From: Sinorhizobium mexicanum
GTDB taxonomy: Bacteria > Pseudomonadota > Alphaproteobacteria > Rhizobiales > Rhizobiaceae
DNA: 64,000 nucleotides
Reading direction: 5' to 3'
Assembly: GCF_013488225.1 (NCBI RefSeq)
Contig: NZ_CP041238.1
Coordinates: forward strand, 3,063,501 to 3,127,500
The translations under genes and the position numbers were made by a program. The first letter of the stretch is position 1; the number at the start of each line of letters is the position of its first letter. This document shows, one piece after another, positions 44,213 through 53,792 of the stretch. The notes under the pieces were generated by a model. It saw only the letters and a list, made by a program, of their open reading frames with translations. It searched no databases and had not been told where the DNA came from.

Positions 44213-46195
44213 CTACCGCGCGGCCGGACCCTTCACCCTTCCCGAAAGCACGCCAAATCCTTCGATGATGGCTTCCTGGTTCTCGAGCCGCGTTACTTCG
44301 AGCTGGACCTCCTGGAGCGTCCTGAGCAGCTGTGGCACGACCTCGAGGTCCCCCTCCTCGGTGGCGTGGGCCAGTTCACGCTCCAGTTCGCGCCGCTGCC
44401 AATGCAGCGCTTTGCTGCGCCTGTGGAGGGCGAGCGCCTGAAGGTAACCTTCGCGCGCATCCTCGGGCGCTGCGGCAACCGTAGCCGTCCACAGCCGCGC
44501 ATAGCGGACCTGCTGGTCGAGTCCCGCGATCAGCGCACCGAAACCCTCCGCCTCCAATTGCTCGATGAGGATCTCGCGCGTCAAACGCGGTCCGTTTGAC
44601 GCCGCCGCGTTCAGAACCACGGCCCAGCAGCGCTGCAGGTCGCGGTGGTCGAACTCGATCGTCGAGATCTCGTCATATTCGTCGAAGAGCAACTGCGGGT
44701 GGTTGACGATCGTGAGCGCCAACACACTTTCGCGCAGCAGCGGCACCGCCTGTTGGCCGCTGACGAGAGAAGAGCGCGCCAGGCGATCTGAGATGGCGGT
44801 CGGGCCGGCGGCAATATTCCTGGCGCCCGCGGCACCTCGGGCGCCGCCACCCTGGCGTCCGCCCCGCTCGAACGGCCGCCGTTCATTCCTGAACGGCGCA
44901 CTTCCCTGCAGAAAGGCATTGAGGCGGTCGCGCATGTCCTGGCCATAATGGCGGCGCACGCTCTCGTCGGCGATGACGGACGTAACCTGCCTCAGCCGCG
45001 CCTCGAGTTCGGCGCGTTTTTCTGGCGTGTCGAATGCGCCGCCTTGGACCTCTCGCAGCCACACCATTTCAGCAAGCGAGCGGGCATTGGCGAGCACCTT
45101 GTCGAAGGGTTCGCGTCCGTCATGACGGACAAGATCGTCCGGGTCCTTTCCATCCGGCAGCATGGCAAAGCGGACCGATCGCCCGGGCTTCAGGTGGGGG
45201 AGCGCCAGATCGACGGCGCGGTTGGCGGCGCGGATACCCGCGCCGTCGCCATCGAAGCAGAGCACTGGCTGCGGCGTCATCTTCCAGAGAAGATCGAGCT
45301 GGTTTTCGGTGAGCGCGGTTCCGAGCGGCGCTACGGCATTCTCGATGCCGGCCTGATGGAGCGCGATCACGTCCATGTAGCCTTCGACGGCGATGATCGT
45401 GCCCGCCCCATCGGCACCCTGCGAAGCCCGCCGGGCGCGCGCGAAATTGAAGAGCACATTGCCCTTGTGGAAGAGCTCCGTCTCGTTCGAATTCAGATAT
45501 TTTGCCGGCGCGTCGGGCGACATCGCGCGGCCGCCGAAGGCGATCACCTTCTCGCGCGCCGAAAGGATCGGAAACATGATGCGGTCGCGGAAACGGTCGT
45601 AGGAGACCGGCACGTCGGGTCCATGCACGACGAGGCCGCACGCTTCGATCTGCTCCTTGCCGACACCCTTGCCGGCGAGAAATTCCTTCAGCGCGTTGCG
45701 GCTGTCGGGCGCAAAGCCCAATCGGAACGTCTCGATCGTGCGCCCGGTCAGCCCCCGCTCGCGCAGGTAGGCCCGTGCCTTGGCACCATTCGCCGTCTGC
45801 AACTGATCCTGGAAGAACTGCGTCGCCATTTCCATGACGTCGAGCAGGCTGGTCCGTTCCTTCTCGCGCCGCTCGGCCTGCGGATCGGGTTGGGGCATGG
45901 CGACGCCGGCCATGTCGGCAATCTGCTGCACTGCTTCAGGGAAGCCCAGCCCTTCAAGGTCCGTCAGGAAGCGGAAGTGGTCGCCGGAAACACCGCAGCC
46001 GAAGCAATGATAGCGGCCCTTGCGGTCCTCGCAATGGAAGCTCGGCGACTTTTCGCCGTGAAAGGGGCAGCAGGCCCAATAGTCGCCGCGCGAAACATTG
46101 GACTTGCGCCGGTCCCAGGTGACACGCTTGCCGACCACGTCCGAAATCGGAACGCGATCGCGTATCTCGTCGAGGAAGGACTGTGAAAAGCGCAT
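44213..46195 (-). CDS. dnaG: DNA primase
   Basis: The 660-residue primase starts RFSQSFLDEIRDRVPISDVVGKRV and has the zinc finger CPFHGEKSPSFHCEDRKGRYHCFGCG, then the primase core and TOPRIM motifs VEGYMDVIALHQAGIENAVAPLGTALTENQ and CFDGDGAGIRAA, ending in a helical DnaB-binding region. It makes RNA primers in replication. It is separated from recQ downstream by 81 bases. Confidence 0.97.
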   Translation of the reverse strand: MRFSQSFLDEIRDRVPISDVVGKRVTWDRRKSNVSRGDYWACCPFHGEKSPSFHCEDRKGRYHCFGCGVSGDHFRFLTDLEGLGFPEAVQQIADMAGVAMPQPDPQAERREKERTSLLDVMEMATQFFQDQLQTANGAKARAYLRERGLTGRTIETFRLGFAPDSRNALKEFLAGKGVGKEQIEACGLVVHGPDVPVSYDRFRDRIMFPILSAREKVIAFGGRAMSPDAPAKYLNSNETELFHKGNVLFNFARARRASQGADGAGTIIAVEGYMDVIALHQAGIENAVAPLGTALTENQLDLLWKMTPQPVLCFDGDGAGIRAANRAVDLALPHLKPGRSVRFAMLPDGKDPDDLVRHDGREPFDKVLANARSLAEMVWLREVQGGAFDTPEKRAELEARLRQVTSVIADESVRRHYGQDMRDRLNAFLQGSAPFRNERRPFERGGRQGGGARGAAGARNIAAGPTAISDRLARSSLVSGQQAVPLLRESVLALTIVNHPQLLFDEYDEISTIEFDHRDLQRCWAVVLNAAASNGPRLTREILIEQLEAEGFGALIAGLDQQVRYARLWTATVAAAPEDAREGYLQALALHRRSKALHWQRRELERELAHATEEGDLEVVPQLLRTLQEVQLEVTRLENQEAIIEGFGVLSGRVKGPAAR

Positions 46196-46350
46196 GGATA
46201 GCCGATACCCCTAGCGGGCCTGCCACACAAGCAGCGCGATCCGTGGTGCCCGCAATTCACAGGCAGATGCCGGGCGCCAAAGCTCAAAAATGAGGCCGGT
46301 CGGTGCGCCGGCGAGGAAGGCGACACGCCCGCTGCAAAGCGGGCGCAGGC

Positions 46351-46800
46351 TTATTTCAGCAGTTCCTTGACGAGACCGGAGGCCTTTGCGAAGTCCATCT
46401 GGCCCGGGTAGCGCTCCTTCAGCGCATTCATGCACTTGCCCATGTCGCGAAGGCCCTGGGCGCCGGTCTCCTCAATGATCGCGGCGCAGGCCTGCTTTAC
46501 CTTGTCCTCGGAGAGCTGTTCGGGGAGGAAATGGTTGATGACGGCAATTTCCTGTCGCTCCTGCTCGGCGAGCTCGGGGCGGCCGCCCTCCTCATAAATG
46601 CGAGCGGATTCTTCGCGCTGTTTGATCATCTTGGCGAGGATCTGCATGATCTCGTCGTCGCCGACCGGATCCTTGCCCTGGCCGCGATTGGCAATGTCGC
46701 GGTCCTTGATCGCAGCCTGGATCAGCCGGACAGTCGACGTGCGCCGTGTCTCCTTGGCTTTGAGGGCTTCTTTCAATGCGTTCGCGAGTTGGTCGCGCAT
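46351..46800 (-). CDS. GatB/YqeY domain protein
   Basis: The 149-residue protein has the YqeY pattern RDQLANALKEALKAKETRRTSTVRLIQAAIKDRDIA, DDEIMQILAKMIKQREESARIYEEGGRPELAEQERQEIAVINHFLPEQLSEDKVKQA and MGKCMNALKERYPGQMDFAKASGLVKELL. It resembles the tRNA-binding tail of GatB and may aid tRNA amidation. The start at 46800 follows GGAGTAAGGAC. It lies between dnaG and carA, as in many alphaproteobacteria. Confidence 0.92.
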   Translation of the reverse strand: MRDQLANALKEALKAKETRRTSTVRLIQAAIKDRDIANRGQGKDPVGDDEIMQILAKMIKQREESARIYEEGGRPELAEQERQEIAVINHFLPEQLSEDKVKQACAAIIEETGAQGLRDMGKCMNALKERYPGQMDFAKASGLVKELLK

Positions 46801-47127
46801 GTCCTTACTCCATGTCGAAACCGGCCCGCGGAGCTCATGCCCGCAACCGGTTCGATTACGTCGTTGTTGTCGTCGTCTTAAACCAGTGCGGCAGGTGCAA
46901 TCAAACGGATTACGCAACCAGTTGAATTATAAGGAATTTTATTTCCCTGCAATTCATGGCGGCCGGTTGACCCGGCCAAGGCCTTTCGTTATTTTCCGGC
47001 ACCTGCACGAACATCGGCATGAACCTTCTCTCGCGGGGTTTCCGCGCGCCATGCCGCATGCGATTTGAAATGGCGCTGAACCGACCGGCTTTCAAGCCTC
47101 GCTTTCCGCCGCAACGGGATAGGAACG
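46801..47127. other. Divergent promoter region between YqeY and carA
   Basis: About 326 bases without a supported gene. The stretch 46905-46955 is AT-rich and may hold promoters for both directions. A possible carA leader is not evident. Confidence 0.5.
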
Positions 47128-48333
47128 ATGACCGCGACACCCGCATGGACAACCCAGAAACCCACCGCCCTTCTCGTTCTGGCCGACGGCACGGTGATCG
47201 AAGGCAAGGGCATCGGCGCGACCGGCAAGGTTCAGGCCGAAGTCTGCTTCAACACGGCACTGACCGGATACCAGGAGATCCTGACCGACCCCTCCTACCT
47301 CGGCCAGATCGTCACCTTCACCTTCCCGCATATCGGCAACATCGGCACCAATGACGAGGATATCGAGGATCTGACACCCGCCGCCCGCCACGGCGCCGTC
47401 GGCGTCATTTTCAAGGCCGACATCACGGAGCCCTCCAACTACCGCGCCGCCAAACACCTCGACGCCTGGCTGAAGGCCCGCGGCGTGATCGGCCTTTGCG
47501 GCATCGACACGCGCGCGCTGACCGCCTGGATCCGCGAAAACGGCATGCCGAACGCTGTCATCGCTCACGACCCCGCCGGCGTCTTCGACATCGATGCGCT
47601 GAAGGCAGAAGCCAAGGCCTGGAGCGGTCTCGAGGGCCTCGACCTCGCCAAGGTCGCCACCTCCGGCCAGTCGTCCCGCTGGAACGAAAAGCCCTGGGTG
47701 TGGAACGAGGGCTATTCGAAGCTCGGGGAAACCGACGCCGCCTATCACGTTGTCGCCCTCGACTATGGCGTCAAGCGCAACATCCTGCGGCTGTTCGCCG
47801 GTCTCAACTGCCGGGTCACGGTCGTCCCCGCGCAGACCAGTGCAGAAGAAGTTCTGGCGCTGCGACCGGACGGCATCTTCCTTTCCAACGGTCCGGGCGA
47901 TCCGGCGGCGACCGGCGAATACGCCGTTCCGGTGATCCAGGACCTCCTGAAGACCGAGGTTCCGGTCTTCGGCATCTGCCTCGGCCACCAGATGCTGGCG
48001 CTGGCGCTCGGCGCCAAGACCGAGAAGATGCACCAGGGCCACCACGGCGCCAACCATCCGGTCAAGGATCACACCACCGGCAAGGTCGAGATCGTCTCGA
48101 TGAACCACGGCTTCGCGGTCGATTCGAAGTCGCTGCCGGAAGGCGTTGAAGAGACTCACATTTCGCTCTTCGACGGCACGAACTGTGGCCTGCGCGTCAC
48201 CGGCAAGCCAGTCTTTTCGGTCCAGCACCATCCGGAGGCCTCGCCCGGCCCGCAGGACAGCCACTATCTCTTCCGCCGCTTCCTCAACCTCGTGCGCGAG
48301 AAGAGGGGCGAACCGGCGCTCGCCGAGCGCTGA
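47128..48333 (+). CDS. carA: Carbamoyl-phosphate synthase small subunit
   Basis: The 401-residue protein has the CarA N-terminal domain (LADGTVIEGKGIGATGKVQAEVCFNTALTGYQEILTDPSYLGQIVTFTFPHIGNIGTN) and a class I glutaminase domain with the nucleophile in PVFGICLGHQMLALALG and the histidine/glutamate of VQHHPEASPGPQD. It supplies ammonia for carbamoyl phosphate used in arginine and pyrimidine synthesis. CarB is not in the window. A RIME sits in the loop of its terminator-like hairpin. Confidence 0.97.
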   Translation: MTATPAWTTQKPTALLVLADGTVIEGKGIGATGKVQAEVCFNTALTGYQEILTDPSYLGQIVTFTFPHIGNIGTNDEDIEDLTPAARHGAVGVIFKADITEPSNYRAAKHLDAWLKARGVIGLCGIDTRALTAWIRENGMPNAVIAHDPAGVFDIDALKAEAKAWSGLEGLDLAKVATSGQSSRWNEKPWVWNEGYSKLGETDAAYHVVALDYGVKRNILRLFAGLNCRVTVVPAQTSAEEVLALRPDGIFLSNGPGDPAATGEYAVPVIQDLLKTEVPVFGICLGHQMLALALGAKTEKMHQGHHGANHPVKDHTTGKVEIVSMNHGFAVDSKSLPEGVEETHISLFDGTNCGLRVTGKPVFSVQHHPEASPGPQDSHYLFRRFLNLVREKRGEPALAER

Positions 48334-48364
48334 GCCCGAGCCGCCAGCCGGTGCGATAAACAAA

Positions 48365-48506
48365 GAGAACCCTCCTACAGCGCCGCGCGTCTCATCAGAC
48401 GCGCAAGGACGCTGTAACACTTTGAATTTCTGCGTGTCTTTCTCCTTAAAGCGAGGTCTATTTAAGGAGAAAGACACGCAGTAGCGCCTGCTCGGAGGGT
48501 TTTCTC
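48365..48506 (+). terminator. carA 3' hairpin interrupted by a RIME
   Basis: GAGAACCCTCC (48365-48375) can pair with GGAGGGTTTTCTC (48494-48506, one bulged T). With the RIME removed this would be a compact terminator with a T-run, located 31 bases after the carA stop. Confidence 0.55.
48375..48483 (+). repeat. RIME-type repeat, complete, after carA
   Basis: CTACAGCGCCGCGCGTC to GACGCTGTAA, linker CACTTTGAATTT, then CTGCGTGTCTTTCTCC to GGAGAAAGACACGCAG. The second palindrome is almost perfect. Confidence 0.85.
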
Positions 48507-48636
48507 ATATGGGGAGCCTTGAAAACTCCCACGCTCGGCATTCGTAGCGTACAATGCGTCGCATGGTGCTGCAGAAAATCCGGGCGAAGTCGTCGCCTGA
48601 TTGCGGCTTTCGCGAATGCCTTGTTAGGAACGGACA

Positions 48637-49275
48637 ATGGCAAAGCCTCTTGTCTTTGGTGCCGATTACAGCGTCTACGTCAGAACCGTTCGCTTGACGC
48701 TGGAAGAAAAAGGCATCGGTTACGACCTCGTGTCAATTGACGTCTTTGCTGAAGGCGGCCCGCCTGGCGACTATCTTCAACGACATCCATTCGGCCGCAT
48801 TCCCGCCTTCGAGCACGACGGCTTTCGGCTGTATGAAACAGGCGCGATAATTCGCTATATCGATGAGGCATTCGAGGGGCCGGACCTTCAGCCGGCGGAT
48901 TTGCGACGGCGTGCGCGCGTCAACCAGATAATCAGCATGATGGATGCATATGCTTATCCCGTAATGGTCTGGGGCATTTACGTCGAGCGGGTATCAAAAC
49001 CCGCGGAAGTCGGCTTTGCGGATGAGGCGCGCATCGCCGAAAATCTTCCCAAGGCAGCCACTTGCCTCAAGGCGATGACCGATCTCATGAAGGGTGCGCA
49101 CTGGCTTACGGGCGACAGCCTGACGTTGGCCGATCTGCATGCCGCTTCGATCTTCGACTATTTTCTGATGGCTCCGGAAGGGCGCGCGCTGATCAAGGAT
49201 CATCCCGATCTGGCATCGTGGTGGTCACGAATGGCAGGCAGGCAAAGCATGCGAGCCACAAAGCCCGCGACGTAA
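48637..49275 (+). CDS. Glutathione S-transferase family protein
   Basis: The 212-residue protein has a thioredoxin-like GST N-terminal domain ([61 protein letters not shown], the last holding the glutathione gamma-glutamyl site ETGAI) and a helical C-terminal domain ending in [43 protein letters not shown]. Likely a stress or detoxification enzyme. A weak SD is present. Confidence 0.85.
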   Translation: MAKPLVFGADYSVYVRTVRLTLEEKGIGYDLVSIDVFAEGGPPGDYLQRHPFGRIPAFEHDGFRLYETGAIIRYIDEAFEGPDLQPADLRRRARVNQIISMMDAYAYPVMVWGIYVERVSKPAEVGFADEARIAENLPKAATCLKAMTDLMKGAHWLTGDSLTLADLHAASIFDYFLMAPEGRALIKDHPDLASWWSRMAGRQSMRATKPAT

Positions 49276-49296
49276 TGCGGCGCCGAGTCCGGGCCC

Positions 49297-49343
49297 CTAC
49301 AGCGCCGCGCGTCTCATCAGATCGAGGTCGATTTCAAGAGACA
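49297..49343 (+). repeat. RIME-type repeat with internal deletion
   Basis: The left end CTACAGCGCCGCGCGTCTCA (49297-49316) plus TCAG is joined directly to ATCGAGGTCGATTTCAAGAG, the far arm of the second palindrome. The centre, about 50 bases, is missing. It lies 9 bases from the stop codon of the LysR gene. Confidence 0.7.
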
Positions 49344-49351
49344 TACGAGAG

Positions 49352-50242
49352 TCAGCCTTCGCCGAGGCGGGCGGCCAGGAAATCCACTGTTGCACGCACC
49401 GAAGGCAATTGGCCGCGCCGATGCGGCATCAGGATCGTCGTCGTCACCCTGCCGGCCGTCCATTCAGGCAGGATACGGACGAGGACGCCGCCAGCGACCT
49501 CCGCTGCACAGAGCTTGCGAGGCAAGGCGGTGATCCCGAGTCCGGAAAGCGCAGCTTCGCGCAGCACGTAGGATTCGTCCGCAAGGAAGCGCGGCCGCGG
49601 CCGGGCCTGCACCTGCGAGCCCCGAGGATCGGTCGCCACCCAGCCTTCCGACGAGAGCGACGTCAGAAGCCCGTCGTGGCTTTCGAGATCGCCCGGATGC
49701 GCCGGCGTGCCGCGCGCGCTGAGGTAGGCGGGAGCCGCGACGAACCAGACCGCTTCGGAACCGACACGCCTCTGGACGAGGCCGGAGTCCGGCAGCGACG
49801 CGAAATGATCGCGCACCGCGAGATCGAAGCCTTCCTGGACAATATCGACGAACCGGTCGGTCGCATGCACCATAAAGCGGATCTTCGGGTATGCGATCGC
49901 CAGCCGTGGCAACAGCGGCGCGAGCGAAAGCTGCGCCGTCGGAACGGATGCCGTGATTCTGACGGTGCCGCTCGGCTCTGCAAGCCTTCCCTTGACCACG
50001 CTCTCGGCTGCTTCCGCCTCAATGAGCATTGCCGCCGCATGACGATAGAAATCCTCCCCCGTCTCGGTCACCGCAAAGCGGCGCGAAGTGCGGTTGATGA
50101 GCCGAACGCCGAGCGCCTTTTCGAGCTCCGCCACACGCTTGCTGAGCGTCGATTTCGGCACGTTGAGCGCACGCGCAGCCGGGGCGAAGCCCCCGTGATC
50201 CGCGACGTGGACGAAGAACATGAAGTCATTGAGGTTTGCCAT
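49352..50242 (-). CDS. LysR-family transcriptional regulator
   Basis: The 296-residue protein has [64 protein letters not shown], a CrgA-like LysR helix-turn-helix, and the standard effector domain. It is divergent from an SDR gene at 50360, so the 117-base gap should contain its operator. It probably controls the SDR and following dehydrogenase gene. The effector is unknown. Confidence 0.88.
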   Translation of the reverse strand: MANLNDFMFFVHVADHGGFAPAARALNVPKSTLSKRVAELEKALGVRLINRTSRRFAVTETGEDFYRHAAAMLIEAEAAESVVKGRLAEPSGTVRITASVPTAQLSLAPLLPRLAIAYPKIRFMVHATDRFVDIVQEGFDLAVRDHFASLPDSGLVQRRVGSEAVWFVAAPAYLSARGTPAHPGDLESHDGLLTSLSSEGWVATDPRGSQVQARPRPRFLADESYVLREAALSGLGITALPRKLCAAEVAGGVLVRILPEWTAGRVTTTILMPHRRGQLPSVRATVDFLAARLGEG

Positions 50243-50359
50243 GAGCGAGAGCCACCGTCCGCATCCGTAGATGATAAGTCCACATTAAGCCATCTGGCAA
50301 ACCTTCGTCCACAAATGCATCTCTTCCTCATCGTTAAGTCGAACCAAGAGGAAGACATC

Positions 50360-51121
50360 ATGACTATCTACGAAGGTAAGAAGGCCGTCGTGATCGGCGG
50401 CACCCATGGCATGGGGCTGGCGACGGTCGCACGGTTGGTCGATGGCGGCGCCGAAGTGCTGCTGACGGGAAACAACGAAGACAACCTCGCAAAAGTCAAG
50501 GAGAGGTTCGGCACGCGCGTCCATGCCTTGCGCTCCGACATCGCCGATCTCAAAGACATTGCAGCTCTCGGCGCCGCGGTTGGCCAGAAGATGGGCGCGC
50601 TCGATCTTCTCCACATCAATGCCGGCATTTCGGAACTTGAGCCGTTCGATCAGGTGACGGAGGCATCCTACGACCGCCAGTTCGCGATCAACACCAAGGG
50701 CGCGTTCTTCACCGTTCAGCAACTGGCCCCGCTGATCCGCAAGGACGGCTCGATCGTCTTCACCTCCTCCGTCGCGGACGAGGGCGGATATCCGGGCATG
50801 AGCGTCTACAGCGCCACCAAGGCGGCGCTCGTATCGTTCGCCTCCGTGCTTGCGACCGAGCTCCTGCCGCGCGGCATCCGCGTCAACACCGTCTCCCCTG
50901 GCTTCATCGATACGCCGACCAAGGGCGCCGCCAGTCTCACCGACGCTGAACGCGCCAAGTTCAAGGCCCTCGGCGACACGGTCACGCCAATGAAGCGCAA
51001 TGGTACGGCCGACGAGGTCGCGCGCGCCGTGCTGTTTCTCGCCTTCGAAGCAAGCTTCACCACCGGCGCGAAGCTCGCCGTCGATGGCGGCCTCGGCCAG
51101 AAGCTCGCAACCGCGTTCTGA
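50360..51121 (+). CDS. Short-chain dehydrogenase/reductase
   Basis: The 253-residue enzyme has [44 protein letters not shown], the catalytic serine in [26 protein letters not shown] (Y-x3-K) and a C-terminal AVDGGLGQ. The long frame from 49409 is only the antisense of the LysR gene; ATG 50360 follows GAGGAAGACATC. It is probably co-transcribed with the next gene, 22 bases downstream, under LysR control. Confidence 0.9.
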   Translation: MTIYEGKKAVVIGGTHGMGLATVARLVDGGAEVLLTGNNEDNLAKVKERFGTRVHALRSDIADLKDIAALGAAVGQKMGALDLLHINAGISELEPFDQVTEASYDRQFAINTKGAFFTVQQLAPLIRKDGSIVFTSSVADEGGYPGMSVYSATKAALVSFASVLATELLPRGIRVNTVSPGFIDTPTKGAASLTDAERAKFKALGDTVTPMKRNGTADEVARAVLFLAFEASFTTGAKLAVDGGLGQKLATAF

Positions 51122-51143
51122 CGCGAAACGGAAAGGGAGAAGC

Positions 51144-52010
51144 ATGAGCAGGATTTCGGTTCTCGGCCTCGGTGCCATGGGCGCAGCGCTGGCCGCAACC
51201 CTCATCAGGAAGGGCCATTCCGTAACCGTCTGGAACCGCACGCCCTCGCGTGCAGAGCCTCTTGCCGGCGCGGGAGCAAGGATCGCCACGAACCCCGCCG
51301 AGGCCGTCGCGGCAAGCGACCTCACGATCCTCTGCGTCGTCGACTATGCTGCCGCAGGCGCGGTGCTGGCTGAGGCGCAGGAGGCACTCCGCGGCCGCGA
51401 TCTCGTCAATCTGACGAACGGCACGCCGCGCGAAGCGAAAAAGCTCGCCGCCTGGGCTGAGGAGAAAGGAGCGGCCTACCTCGACGGGGGCATCATGGCC
51501 ATTCCGCCGATGATCGGCGAGACCGGCGCCTTGATCCTCTATAGCGGCTCGGACGCAGTCTTCGAACGGCACAAGCCATCGCTCGATGCCCTTGCCGAAA
51601 GCCGCCATCTCGGCGGCGACGCGGGCCTGGCTGCGCTTTATGACCTCGCCCTGCTCTCCGGCATGTACGGCCTCTTTTCGGGATTTCTGCATGCCGGCGC
51701 GCTGGTAGCAAGCAGCGGCCGCAGGGTCGGCGATTTCCTGCCGCTTCTCCAGCCCTGGCTCCAAGCGATGAGCGGCACCCTGCCCGACCTTGCCGGCAAG
51801 ATCGACAGCGGCAAGCACAGCGACACCGTCGTCTCCAACCTCGCCATGCAGGCGACCGCACTCGAAAACATCGCGAGGGCGAGCACGGAGCAAGGCGTGG
51901 CCCCGGACTTCATCGAACCGATGCTTCGGCTCGCGGCCCTTCGGATCGCCGATGGTCACGGCAACGACGATATCTCGGGCGTGATCGAGACAATCCGGAG
52001 AAAAAAGTGA
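51144..52010 (+). CDS. NAD(P)-binding dehydrogenase, imine reductase / 3-hydroxyisobutyrate dehydrogenase type
   Basis: The 288-residue protein has VLGLGAMGAALAATLIRKGHSVTVWNRTPSRAEPL and the DGGIMAIPPMIGETGALILYSGS segment that is characteristic of the imine reductase-like branch. The rest is helical, as in dimeric members. GGAAAGGGAGAAGC precedes the ATG. Which imine or hydroxyacid it uses is unknown; coupling to the SDR gene suggests redox chemistry on one substrate. Confidence 0.85.
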   Translation: MSRISVLGLGAMGAALAATLIRKGHSVTVWNRTPSRAEPLAGAGARIATNPAEAVAASDLTILCVVDYAAAGAVLAEAQEALRGRDLVNLTNGTPREAKKLAAWAEEKGAAYLDGGIMAIPPMIGETGALILYSGSDAVFERHKPSLDALAESRHLGGDAGLAALYDLALLSGMYGLFSGFLHAGALVASSGRRVGDFLPLLQPWLQAMSGTLPDLAGKIDSGKHSDTVVSNLAMQATALENIARASTEQGVAPDFIEPMLRLAALRIADGHGNDDISGVIETIRRKK

Positions 52011-52081
52011 ATCCGTTTCAGCGAATTAGCACCGTCGCCTGATGCGGATTGGCAAGGCGTTGAATCGCTTTGTGAGGCAAC

Positions 52082-52107
52082 AAAAAGCCCGCCGGCATCG
52101 GCGGGCT
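52082..52107 (-). terminator. Rho-independent terminator of aatA
   Basis: GCCCGCCG (52087-52094) pairs with CGGCGGGC (52099-52106); on the minus strand the stem is followed by TTTTTG. It lies 25 bases after the aspartate aminotransferase stop. Confidence 0.85.
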
Positions 52108-52131
52108 CCTCACTTGCGGCAAAGGCCATTT

Positions 52132-53792
<1,661 letters not shown>

